From Agromyces sp. H17E-10 (GTDB lineage: Bacteria; Actinomycetota; Actinomycetes; Actinomycetales; Microbacteriaceae), in contig NZ_CP095042.1 of assembly GCF_022919715.1 (NCBI RefSeq), forward strand, positions 3,348,001 through 3,412,000: a stretch of 64,000 nt of DNA, written 5' to 3'. Made by a program: the position numbers and the translations under genes. Shown piece by piece: positions 28,275-35,802 of this stretch. The first letter of the stretch is position 1. Each line of letters begins with the position of its first letter. The notes under the pieces are model-generated. The model ran no database searches. It was given only the letters and a program-made list of their open reading frames with translations, and was not told where the DNA came from.

Positions 28275-29054
28275 ATGACTTTCCCCCAACATGGCCGCCG
28301 TGCGGCCCCCGCCGCCCCTGCCCGCCCCCGTCAGACCCGTCGCTCGGCGATCACCCGCCAGGCGCTCCCCATGCTCGCCATGGGCTTCGTCGGTGCGATG
28401 CTCGTCGCCACGAGCGTCCCGGCCCTCGCCGTGACCGCGACCGATTCGACGGCGCGCGCCTCCGTGTACGCGCCCGTCGAGGACACCGTGACCTTCACCC
28501 CCCAGCACGTCGAGGTCGGCGCCGACGCCGTCGAGGCCGAGCTCGCCGCGGAGTCGTACGACGTCGTCCAGGCGCCGCCGCCCATCGTCTCCCAGGTCGC
28601 CGGACTCGGCTCGGTGTCGATCATCGAGTCCGACCGCATCGTCTGGCCCGTGCAGAGCCCCGACCGCCGAAGCGACGGGTTCGGACCGCGCGACGCGCCG
28701 TGCGCCGGCTGCTCGACCGCCCACGACGGCGTCGACTTCACGCCCGGCGAAGGGACGCCGGTCATGTCGATCGCCGACGGCGTCGTCGTGAAGGCGACCG
28801 AGAACGGCGGGGGCCTCGGCGTCAACGTCGAGGTCGAGCACAACATCGGCGGCGAGCTCATCACGAGCTCCTACGCCCACATGCAGTTCGGCTCGATCGC
28901 GGTCTCCGTCGGTCAGCGCGTCACCGCGGGCCAGCAGGTCGGCAACGTCGGCAACACGGGCCAGTCGACCGGGCCGCACATGCACCTCGAGATGTTCGGT
29001 GCCGATGGCGTGCGTTTCGACGGCTTCGCGTGGCTCGGCGCCCGGATCGGCTGA
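28275..29054 (+). CDS. Secreted M23-family peptidoglycan peptidase
   Basis: The protein of about 259 residues has a basic N-terminus, a signal or anchor helix (LPMLAMGFVGAMLVATSVPA) and a C-terminal lysostaphin-like zinc endopeptidase domain. The zinc and catalytic motifs are TAHDGVDF (HxxxD) and GPHMHLEMFG (HxH). It should cut peptide cross-links in peptidoglycan outside the membrane. The start is uncertain: GTG 28272 and ATG 28275 are adjacent and neither has a clear ribosome binding site. The upstream 230 nt contain the typA terminator and nested palindromes. Confidence 0.88.
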   Translation: MTFPQHGRRAAPAAPARPRQTRRSAITRQALPMLAMGFVGAMLVATSVPALAVTATDSTARASVYAPVEDTVTFTPQHVEVGADAVEAELAAESYDVVQAPPPIVSQVAGLGSVSIIESDRIVWPVQSPDRRSDGFGPRDAPCAGCSTAHDGVDFTPGEGTPVMSIADGVVVKATENGGGLGVNVEVEHNIGGELITSSYAHMQFGSIAVSVGQRVTAGQQVGNVGNTGQSTGPHMHLEMFGADGVRFDGFAWLGARIG

Positions 29055-29060
29055 TCGAGC

Positions 29061-29888
29061 CTATGCGCCCGTGAACCGAGGCTCGCGCTTCTCGATGAAC
29101 GCGGCGACGCCCTCGCGCATGTCGTCGGTTCGGAAGGCGTCGCCGAAGCCCTCGATCTCGAGCTCCGTCGCGGTCGCGGTCGGCGTGCCGGTCGCGGCGA
29201 CGAGCACGCGCTTGGCGAGGCCGACCGCCGGTGCGGCGTTCTGCGCGACGAGTGCGATCGTCTCGCGGGCGCCCGCGAACAGCGCCTCCCGATCCGCGTA
29301 GCGGCGTGCGACGAGCCCGGCCGCGACCGCCTCGTCGATGCCGATGCGACGGCCGGTGTAGATGAGCTCCTTCGCTGCGGCGAGGCCGACCGCGCGGGGC
29401 AGCCGCACGGTGCCGCCGAAGCCCGGGATGAGCCCCAGGTGGACCTCGGGCTGACCGAAGGTCGAGGCATCCGTCGCATAGATGAGGTCGCAGGCGAGGG
29501 CCATCTCGAGTCCGCCGCCGAGCGCGAAGCCGTCGACGCACGCGATGACGGGCACCGGGAGCGCCTCGATGGCTGCGGCCACCCGATGACCGGCCCGGGC
29601 GGCGTCCGCGCCGGCCTCGGGCGTGAGCCCCGACATCGCCCGGATGTCGGCTCCGGCGATGAAGGCACGGCCGCCTTCGCCCGCGAGCAGCACGCCGCGC
29701 ACGGAGGTGCCATCGTGGGCGATGTCGGCGGCGAGCCCGGCGAACGCCGCCTCGAGCGCCGCCAGCACCGCGGGGGAGAGGGCGTTGAGCGCCCTGGGCC
29801 GGTCGATCGTGACGACGGCCACGTCGCCGTCGCGGTCGACCCGCACCTCGGGGGCGTCGTTCGGGGTCCCGGTCGCGGCGTCGGTCAT
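29061..29888 (-). CDS. Enoyl-CoA hydratase/isomerase family protein
   Basis: The 275-residue crotonase-fold protein shows VDRDGDVAVVTIDRPRALNA at the start, the oxyanion-hole segment FIAGADIRAM, GFALGGGLEMALACD and FGQPEVHLGLIPGFGGT, which carries a glutamate at the usual catalytic position. It is likely to hydrate enoyl-CoA in fatty-acid or amino-acid breakdown, though crotonase members also act as isomerases or lyases. GAGAGGA lies just before the ATG at 29888. It stands alone, convergent with the M23 peptidase gene, and has no beta-oxidation partners in the window. Confidence 0.9.
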   Translation of the reverse strand: MTDAATGTPNDAPEVRVDRDGDVAVVTIDRPRALNALSPAVLAALEAAFAGLAADIAHDGTSVRGVLLAGEGGRAFIAGADIRAMSGLTPEAGADAARAGHRVAAAIEALPVPVIACVDGFALGGGLEMALACDLIYATDASTFGQPEVHLGLIPGFGGTVRLPRAVGLAAAKELIYTGRRIGIDEAVAAGLVARRYADREALFAGARETIALVAQNAAPAVGLAKRVLVAATGTPTATATELEIEGFGDAFRTDDMREGVAAFIEKREPRFTGA

Positions 29889-29985
29889 CGTCGATCCTCT
29901 CGTGCATGGGCGGGTGCCGTCCACGCTACGGCATCGCACCGACCGGAGCCGGTGTCGGGCACGCCTCGGCGGCGGACGGCGCCGG

Positions 29986-29991
29986 TAGACT
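29986..29991 (+). promoter_or_regulatory. -10 of a leaderless transcript
   Basis: TAGACT ends 6 nt before the ATG of the DUF6113 gene, so transcription should begin at or next to the start codon. No Shine-Dalgarno sequence is present. Confidence 0.65.
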
Positions 29992-29997
29992 CGGCAC

Positions 29998-30387
29998 ATG
30001 CCCACCAGCCTCGCCGGCCGCATCGGCGCGCTCCTCGTCGCGGCGCTCGTCGGCGCCGTCTACGGCACCATCGCGACCGTCGGCCATCGTCAGGTGCTGC
30101 GCATCGGCGACGCCGTGATCCCGTGGGGACTCGTCGTCGCACTCATCGGCATCGCAGCGCTCCTCGTGGGCTTCCGGCTGCTCACGCGAGGGCGAGCGAT
30201 CACGGCGGCGGCCGCGGCGGGACTCGTGGTGATGGTCGCCGTGCTGACCTACCTGCCCGGGCCCGGCGGATCGGTGCTCGTGGTCGGCGACCTGCTCGGC
30301 ACGATCTGGTCGTTCGCCCCGGCGCTCATCGGCGTGCTCGTCGTGGCGTGGCCCGAGCTGCCGTCGCGAGCCCCCGCCCGCGCATAG
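29998..30387 (+). CDS. Small four-helix membrane protein, DUF6113-like
   Basis: The 129-residue protein is almost entirely hydrophobic, with four helices (about residues 8-28, 40-60, 66-87 and 95-120) and a short Ala/Arg tail. The segment IATVGHRQVLRIGDAVIPWG between helices 1 and 2 is characteristic. Function is unknown. It lies directly ahead of fdxA and dapC, an arrangement I recall as common in related genomes. The ATG is selected because a -10 hexamer ends 6 nt upstream. Confidence 0.75.
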   Translation: MPTSLAGRIGALLVAALVGAVYGTIATVGHRQVLRIGDAVIPWGLVVALIGIAALLVGFRLLTRGRAITAAAAAGLVVMVAVLTYLPGPGGSVLVVGDLLGTIWSFAPALIGVLVVAWPELPSRAPARA

Positions 30388-30390
30388 ACT
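30385..30390 (+). promoter_or_regulatory. -10 of fdxA, overlapping the upstream stop codon
   Basis: TAGACT at 30385-30390 includes the TAG stop of the preceding gene. It would give a leader of about 28 nt for fdxA, with the ribosome binding site GAAGGAG inside it. Confidence 0.45.
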
Positions 30391-30425
30391 GAAGACCCAG
30401 CCTCTCCGAAGGAGCACGAACCACC

Positions 30426-30746
30426 GTGACCTATGTCATCGCCCTCCCGTGCGTCGATGTGAAAGACCGTGCGTGCATCGACGAGTGCCCCGTCGACTGC
30501 ATCTACGAGGGTGAGCGTTCGCTCTACATCCACCCTGACGAGTGCGTCGACTGCGGTGCGTGCGAACCGGTGTGCCCCGTCGAGGCGATCTACTACGAGG
30601 ACGACCTGCCCGACGAGTGGGCCGACTACTACAAGGCCAACGTCGAGTTCTTCGACGACATCGGCTCGCCGGGCGGCGCCGCGAAGGTCGGCGTCATCCC
30701 CAAGGACCACCCGATCATCGCCGCGCTGCCGCCGCAGGCGCACTGA
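30426..30746 (+). CDS. fdxA: Seven-iron ferredoxin
   Basis: The 106-residue soluble electron carrier has the FdxA pattern: [20 protein letters not shown] for the 3Fe-4S side and [20 protein letters not shown] for the 4Fe-4S side. The C-terminal part ([20 protein letters not shown]) is also typical of actinobacterial FdxA. The GTG start is preceded by GAAGGAG at about 11 nt. It lies 14 nt before dapC, so co-transcription is likely. Its redox partner cannot be told from the window. Confidence 0.96.
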   Translation: MTYVIALPCVDVKDRACIDECPVDCIYEGERSLYIHPDECVDCGACEPVCPVEAIYYEDDLPDEWADYYKANVEFFDDIGSPGGAAKVGVIPKDHPIIAALPPQAH

Positions 30747-30760
30747 CGGCGGTCGACGAC

Positions 30761-31876
30761 GTGGCGCGGGGCGAGCTGCCCGACTACCCGTGGGACCTCA
30801 TGGTCCCGTACCGCGAGCGCGCGGCGGCGCACCCCGACGGCGCGGTCGACCTGTCGATCGGTTCGCCCGTCGACGAGACCCCGGCGATCGTTCGCGAGGC
30901 GCTCGCCGCGTCGACCGACGCGCACGCCTACCCCCAGACGGTCGGCACCGACGTGCTGCGCGACGAGATCGTCGCCTGGTTCGCCCGGCGCCGCGGGGTG
31001 ACCGGGCTCACGCGCGAGAACGTGCTCCCGACGGTCGGCTCGAAAGAGCTGGTCGCGCTGCTGCCGTTCCTGCTCGGGCTCGGCGAGGGTGATGTGGTCG
31101 TGCACCCGAAGGCCGCCTATCCGAGCTACGAGATGGGCGCCGTGCTCGCGGGGGCGACGCCCATGGCGTCGGACGACCCCGCCGAGTGGCCCGAGGCGAC
31201 GAAGCTCGTCTGGATCAACAGCCCCGGCAACCCCGACGGGCGGGTGCTCACGATCGACGAGCTCCGCGCGGCGCGCGAGCGTGCCCTCGAGCTCGACGCC
31301 GTGATCGTCGGCGACGAGTGCTACGCCGAGCTCGGGTGGGCGGGCGAGTGGGCCGAGACGCCGGTGCCGAGCCTGCTCGATCCGCGAGTCGTCGGCGACA
31401 GCCGGCGCAACACGCTCGTCGCCTACTCGCTCTCGAAGCAGTCGAACATGGCCGGGTACCGAACGGCGTTCATCGCGGGCTGCCGTACGGTCGTCGGCCG
31501 CCTCACGAACGTGCGCAAGCACGCGGGGCTCATGCTCGCCCAACCGCTGCAGCAGGCGATGATCGCCGCCCTGCGCGACGATGCGCACGTCGCCGAGCAG
31601 AAGGAGCGCTACCGCGCTCGTCGTGCCGCGCTCAAGCCCGCCCTCGAGGCCGCCGGCTTCCGCATCGACCGCAGCGAGGCGGGACTCTACCTCTGGGCCA
31701 CCGAGGGCCGGGACGCGTGGGAGTCGATCGGCCGGCTCGCCGACCTCGGCATCATCGGCGGTCCCGGCCACTTCTACGGCGTGCACCACCCCGAGCACGT
31801 GCGCCTCTCGCTGACCGCGAGCGACGAGCGAATCGCCGCAGCGGCCTCGCGCCTGCTGGAGGGCGCCGGCGCGTAG
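30761..31876 (+). CDS. dapC: Succinyldiaminopimelate aminotransferase
   Basis: This class I aminotransferase of about 371 residues makes N-succinyl-LL-diaminopimelate in the lysine and peptidoglycan pathway. Motifs include LPDYPWDLMVPYRERA, LSIGSPVDETP, LPTVGSKELVALLPFLLGLG, NSPGNPDG and the PLP lysine block YSLSKQSNMAGYR, a good marker of the actinobacterial DapC group. The start is uncertain: GTG 30761, 14 nt after fdxA, gives the expected length, but there is no clear ribosome binding site. The next pathway enzymes, dapD and dapE, lie 8 kb away in the same window. Confidence 0.9.
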   Translation: MARGELPDYPWDLMVPYRERAAAHPDGAVDLSIGSPVDETPAIVREALAASTDAHAYPQTVGTDVLRDEIVAWFARRRGVTGLTRENVLPTVGSKELVALLPFLLGLGEGDVVVHPKAAYPSYEMGAVLAGATPMASDDPAEWPEATKLVWINSPGNPDGRVLTIDELRAARERALELDAVIVGDECYAELGWAGEWAETPVPSLLDPRVVGDSRRNTLVAYSLSKQSNMAGYRTAFIAGCRTVVGRLTNVRKHAGLMLAQPLQQAMIAALRDDAHVAEQKERYRARRAALKPALEAAGFRIDRSEAGLYLWATEGRDAWESIGRLADLGIIGGPGHFYGVHHPEHVRLSLTASDERIAAAASRLLEGAGA

Positions 31877-31920
31877 CATCCGCACCCGTTCCGAATCTCG
31901 CCGCGTCGCACCCCGCAGCC

Positions 31921-31973
31921 GGCGGATGTGACAAGCCGCCAATGCATGTCGTGATCTCTTGGCGGATGCGACA
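31921..31973. repeat. Direct and inverted repeats upstream of citrate synthase
   Basis: GGCGGATGTGACA (31921-31933) recurs as GGCGGATGCGACA (31961-31973), 40 bp apart. CCGCCAA (about 31937-31943) and TTGGCGG (31959-31965) form an inverted pair between them. A -10-like TAGGCT follows at 31992-31997. The cluster looks like a regulator binding region for the citrate synthase promoter. Confidence 0.5.
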
Positions 31974-32076
31974 GTGTGCCTCGAGCACGTCTAGGCTGTA
32001 GGTCGGGCCGTGGTCACCCCTACACCACGAGCCCGAAAGGCAGGTGACCGCACAAGTGACGATCACAGGAGGCGCC

Positions 32077-33387
32077 GTGAGCGACGTCGTGAACCCCGCG
32101 GCGGGGCAGAACCCCGAGACCGCGACCCTGAGCTTCCCCGGCGGCACCGCCGAGTTCCCCGTTCGACCCGCGGTCGAGGGCAACTCGAGCATCGACCTGT
32201 CGACGCTGACCCGTCAGACCGGGCTCACGGGGCTCGACTACGGGTTCGTCAACACCGCATCGACGCGGTCGGCGATCACGTACATCGACGGCGAGCAGGG
32301 CATCCTGCGCTACCGCGGGTACCCGATCGAGCAGCTCGCCGAGCACTCGACCTACCTCGAGGTCGCGTGGCTGCTCATCTACGGCGAACTGCCGACGGGC
32401 GAGCAGCTCGCCGACTTCGACGAGAAGGTCCGCCGGCACACGCTGCTGCACGAAGACCTCAAGCGCTTCTTCTCGGCGCTGCCGCACACGGCGCACCCGA
32501 TGTCGGTGCTCTCGAGCGCGGTCGCGGCCCTGTCGACCTACTACGAGGACTCGTCAGACCCGCACGACCCCGACCACGTCGAGCTGACGACGCTGCGCCT
32601 GCTCGCGAAGCTGCCGGTGATCGCCGCCTACGCGCACAAGAAGAGCGTCGGCCAGGCGTTCCTCTATCCCGACAACTCGCTGAACTTCGTCGAGAACTTC
32701 CTGCGCCTGAACTTCGGCAACATGGCCGAGCAGTACCGCATCGACCCCACCCTCGCGCAGGCGCTCGACCGCCTGCTCATCCTGCACGAAGACCACGAGC
32801 AGAACGCGTCGACCTCGACCGTGCGGCTCGTCGGGTCGACCGGTGCCAACCTCTACTCGTCGATCTCGGCGGGCATCCAGGCGCTCTCGGGCCCGCTGCA
32901 CGGCGGCGCCAACGAGGCCGTGCTGCAGATGCTCGGCCGCATCCAGGAGTCGGGCGAGGGCGTCGCCCGCTTCGTCGAGCGCGTCAAGAACAAGGAAGAC
33001 GGCGTGAAGCTCATGGGCTTCGGGCACCGCGTCTACAAGAACTACGACCCGCGCGCGAAGATCGTCAAGGAGTCGGCCGACGCCGTGCTCGAGAGCCTCG
33101 GCATCGACGACCCGCTGCTCGACATCGCGAAGGAGCTCGAGCAGTTCGCGCTGCAGGACGACTACTTCAAGGAGCGCCGTCTCTACCCGAACGTCGACTT
33201 CTACACGGGCGTCATCTACAAGGCGATGGGCTTCCCGACGCGCATGTTCACCGTGCTCTTCGCGATCGGCCGCCTGCCCGGCTGGATCGCGCACTGGCGC
33301 GAGATGAACCTCGATCCGCAGACGAAGATCGGTCGTCCGCAGCAGCTCTACACGGGCGAGCCCGAGCGGCACTACCCGGGCGCCTGA
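32077..33387 (+). CDS. gltA: Citrate synthase (type II)
   Basis: The protein of about 436 residues condenses acetyl-CoA and oxaloacetate at the entry of the TCA cycle. Catalytic blocks are SGPLHGGANEAVLQML (substrate-binding His), GFGHRVYKNYDPRAK (second His) and NVDFYTG (catalytic Asp). The N-terminal YIDGEQGILRYRGYPIEQLA is also typical. I use GTG 32077, which lies 4 nt after AGGAGG; an in-frame GTG at 32044 would add 11 residues without such support. Repeats upstream suggest transcriptional control. It is monocistronic, followed by hairpins. Confidence 0.96.
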   Translation: MSDVVNPAAGQNPETATLSFPGGTAEFPVRPAVEGNSSIDLSTLTRQTGLTGLDYGFVNTASTRSAITYIDGEQGILRYRGYPIEQLAEHSTYLEVAWLLIYGELPTGEQLADFDEKVRRHTLLHEDLKRFFSALPHTAHPMSVLSSAVAALSTYYEDSSDPHDPDHVELTTLRLLAKLPVIAAYAHKKSVGQAFLYPDNSLNFVENFLRLNFGNMAEQYRIDPTLAQALDRLLILHEDHEQNASTSTVRLVGSTGANLYSSISAGIQALSGPLHGGANEAVLQMLGRIQESGEGVARFVERVKNKEDGVKLMGFGHRVYKNYDPRAKIVKESADAVLESLGIDDPLLDIAKELEQFALQDDYFKERRLYPNVDFYTGVIYKAMGFPTRMFTVLFAIGRLPGWIAHWREMNLDPQTKIGRPQQLYTGEPERHYPGA

Positions 33388-33429
33388 GCCGAGGCGCCAC
33401 TCGCGTCGCGGCATCCGCGCGCACGATGC

Positions 33430-33550
33430 CGAAAGCGCACTCGTCGCCCTGATCGGGGCGGCGAGTGCGCTTTCGTCGGTGTCGGGGACGTCGGGCATCG
33501 CGTCGAGCGTGCACTTCTCGCCGTGAACGGGGCGACGAGTGCACGCTCGA
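33430..33550. repeat. Two related hairpins between citrate synthase and the MFS gene
   Basis: Hairpin 1 (33430-33475) pairs CGAAAGCGCACTCGTCGCCC with its inverse (one wobble pair). Hairpin 2 (about 33504-33550) pairs CGAGCGTGCACTTCTCGCC with GGCGACGAGTGCACGCTCG (two mismatches). Both share the core GCACT..TCGCC and GGGGCGRCGAGTGC, so they look like two copies of one element. They lie between convergent genes and may be bidirectional terminators. Confidence 0.65.
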
Positions 33551-33563
33551 GCGCGTCGGCGGC

Positions 33564-34982
33564 TCAGGCGGCGTCGACGAGTTCGACCGCCGGCGCGGCA
33601 TCCAGCTCGTCGACGGTCGCCGAGCGAGCCGGCCGACCCACGGCGAGCACGATCACGGCGGCGAGCACCGCCATGAGCGCGACCGTCAGCCACGCGATGT
33701 CGTAGCCCGTCTGCGTCGGAGCCGCGGTGCCGCCCGCGCCGCCGAAGACGATCGCGCTCACGAGCGCCGACCCGATCGCCGACCCGATGGTGCGCAGGTT
33801 CGCGTTGACGCCTGTGGCGACGCCCGTGCGGTCGGCCGGTACGCTCTCGACCACGATGCTCGCCGCCGACGCGTAGGCGAGCCCGATGCCGAGGCCGAAG
33901 ACGCCGCCCGCGACCGCGAGCTTCCAGACCGCGTCGTGGTCGAACACGGCGAACCCGACGCCGGCGGCCATGAGCAGCGCACCCCCGGCGAGCATGAGGC
34001 GAAGCGGGATGACGCGGCTGAGCGCTCCCGCTGCGAAGCCGACGCCCGACATGCCGATGAGCAGCGGCAGCAGCGCGAGACCGGCGGCCTGCACGTCGAG
34101 GCCGAGCCCCCAGCCGGCGGTCGTCTCGAGGAACTGCGGCAGGTACCCCCAGAACCCGAACGCTGCGGCGCCGAGCAGGAGCGATGCCGCGTTGACCGGC
34201 CAGAGCTCTCGGGCGAACAGCAGGCGCAGGTCGACGAGCGGCTCGGCCGCGCGCAGCTCGGTGACGGCCCAAGCGGCCATCAGCAGGGCGGCGAGCACGA
34301 ACAGGCCGACCGTGAGGGGCGAGCCCCAACCCCAGCGGGCGCCAGAGCTGAGCGGCACGAGCAGGGCGACGAGCCAGCCCGAGAGCAGCACGCCCGCGAG
34401 CACGTTGACACGGCCGGTCGCGCGGGTGCCGGCGGCCGGAACGAGGAGCGCGACCAGCACGATGCCGGCGATGGCGGTGACGAGCGGAACGGCGAACACG
34501 GCCCGCCAGCTGAGCGCCGCGGCGATCGGTCCGGCGAGCACGCTGCCCGCGGCGCCGCCGATGCCGATGATCGCGCTCGTGGCGCCGATCGCGCCGGTGA
34601 GGCGTTCACGCGGCATCACGTCGCGCAGCAGGCCGAACGCGAGGGGGAACAGTGCGCCGCCGACGCCCTGCAGGATGCGCCCGGCGATGAGCGTCGTGAG
34701 GTCGGGTGCGACCGCGGCGACGATGTCGCCCACGGCGACGACCGCGAGCACGGCGAGGAATGTCGCGCGCCGGCCGCGGAGATCGCCGATACGGCCGAGC
34801 AGGGGAGTGGCGACGGCCGCGGCGATGAGCCAGGCCGTGTTGGTCCACGAGGCGGTGTCGGCGGCCACGCCGAAGTCGGCGGCGATGGTGGGGATGACGG
34901 GGATGACGAGGTTCTGGAGCAGCGCGAGCGATGCGACGCTCACGGCGATGGCCGCGAATGCGGCGCGGGAGGTGGTTGGCAA
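33564..34982 (-). CDS. MFS drug exporter of the DHA2 type (14 helices)
   Basis: The 472-residue membrane protein has about 14 hydrophobic helices. Family features are IAADFGVAADTASWTNTAWLIAAAVATPL, motif A-like GRIGDLRGRRATFLAVL and GRILQGVGGALFPLAFGLLRD. It should expel small toxic compounds with the proton gradient. The start is TTG at 34982, with a weak GAAGGG upstream; no better start keeps helix 1 whole. The gene is divergent from a TetR regulator, with three palindromes between them, the usual arrangement for a drug-induced pump. Confidence 0.92.
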   Translation of the reverse strand: MPTTSRAAFAAIAVSVASLALLQNLVIPVIPTIAADFGVAADTASWTNTAWLIAAAVATPLLGRIGDLRGRRATFLAVLAVVAVGDIVAAVAPDLTTLIAGRILQGVGGALFPLAFGLLRDVMPRERLTGAIGATSAIIGIGGAAGSVLAGPIAAALSWRAVFAVPLVTAIAGIVLVALLVPAAGTRATGRVNVLAGVLLSGWLVALLVPLSSGARWGWGSPLTVGLFVLAALLMAAWAVTELRAAEPLVDLRLLFARELWPVNAASLLLGAAAFGFWGYLPQFLETTAGWGLGLDVQAAGLALLPLLIGMSGVGFAAGALSRVIPLRLMLAGGALLMAAGVGFAVFDHDAVWKLAVAGGVFGLGIGLAYASAASIVVESVPADRTGVATGVNANLRTIGSAIGSALVSAIVFGGAGGTAAPTQTGYDIAWLTVALMAVLAAVIVLAVGRPARSATVDELDAAPAVELVDAA

Positions 34983-35030
34983 CGGTGGACCCTTCGGTCA
35001 GGTGCGCGAACACGATGGGCGAGGTAAAGT

Positions 35031-35096
35031 GGAGTATGGCTCCGAGTGGAGGACGCCTCCGGTTTGACGATGTCGACATTACTGGAGGGCGCCTCC
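35031..35096. promoter_or_regulatory. Three palindromic operators between the MFS and TetR genes
   Basis: GGAGTATGGCTCC (35031-35043), GGAGGACGCCTCC (35048-35060) and GGAGGGCGCCTCC (35084-35096) share the 13-bp form GGAG-N5-CTCC. They lie between divergent starts (34982 and 35173) and are likely sites for the TetR protein. Confidence 0.65.
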
Positions 35097-35172
35097 GCTT
35101 TGCAAGGGGTCGACCGGAATTCGTCGTCGCCGGACCCGGTTCCACGAAGCGAGCGGCCCAGAGACCTGAGGA

Positions 35173-35754
35173 ATGGAGCGCGGTTTGACCGACGTGGTGC
35201 ACGTGCACACGCTCGAGGCGAGGAGGCCTCGCCGAGCCGACGCCGCCCGGAACTTCGACGCCCTCGTCGCTGCCGGCCGCCAGGCGTTCGCCGAAGACGG
35301 GTCGTCGGCGTCCCTCGAGGACATCGCGCGCCGTGCGGGCGTCGGCATCGGCACGCTCTACCGCAACTTCCCGACCCGCGACGACCTGATCGAGACGCTC
35401 TACCTCGGCGAGGTCGAGGCGCTCGCGCAGGCGGCCGACGAGGTCGCAGACCTCGAGCCCTGGCCGGCACTCGAGGCCTGGCTCGGACGCTTCGTCGCGT
35501 ACGTCGGCACGAAGCACGCCCTGCTCGACGGACTCAACCGCGAGTCCACCGTGCTCCTCGAGTGCCGCTCGATCATGCTCGGCGCGGGCGAGCCGTTGCT
35601 CGAACGCGCGCAGGCCGCCGGTGACGTGCGACCCGACATCACGATCGGCGACGTCGTGAAGCTCGTCTCCGGGGTGGCCGCGGTCGCCTCCTTCGACGAC
35701 GACGTCCAGCGCAACCGCGTGCTCGGGCTCGCGATCAACGCGATCCGCACCTGA
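35173..35754 (+). CDS. TetR-family transcriptional repressor
   Basis: The 193-residue protein has an N-terminal TetR DNA-binding domain (residues about 25-70: FDALVAAGRQAFAEDG, SLEDIARRAGVGIGTLYRNF, TRDDLIETLY) and a C-terminal ligand-binding part with the SbtR-like VGTKHALLDGLN segment. It probably represses the divergent MFS exporter and itself through the three GGAG-N5-CTCC palindromes. The ATG at 35173 has GAGGA about 5 nt upstream. The ligand is unknown. Confidence 0.92.
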   Translation: MERGLTDVVHVHTLEARRPRRADAARNFDALVAAGRQAFAEDGSSASLEDIARRAGVGIGTLYRNFPTRDDLIETLYLGEVEALAQAADEVADLEPWPALEAWLGRFVAYVGTKHALLDGLNRESTVLLECRSIMLGAGEPLLERAQAAGDVRPDITIGDVVKLVSGVAAVASFDDDVQRNRVLGLAINAIRT

Positions 35755-35802
35755 GCGCGGCGGTCGCGCGACGACGAGGCGTCCGGAGCCGACGCCTCGC
35801 GT

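Noticed and set aside
29061..29888. Part of a beta-oxidation operon
   Set aside because: The enoyl-CoA hydratase gene stands alone; no acyl-CoA dehydrogenase, thiolase or 3-hydroxyacyl-CoA dehydrogenase gene is nearby.
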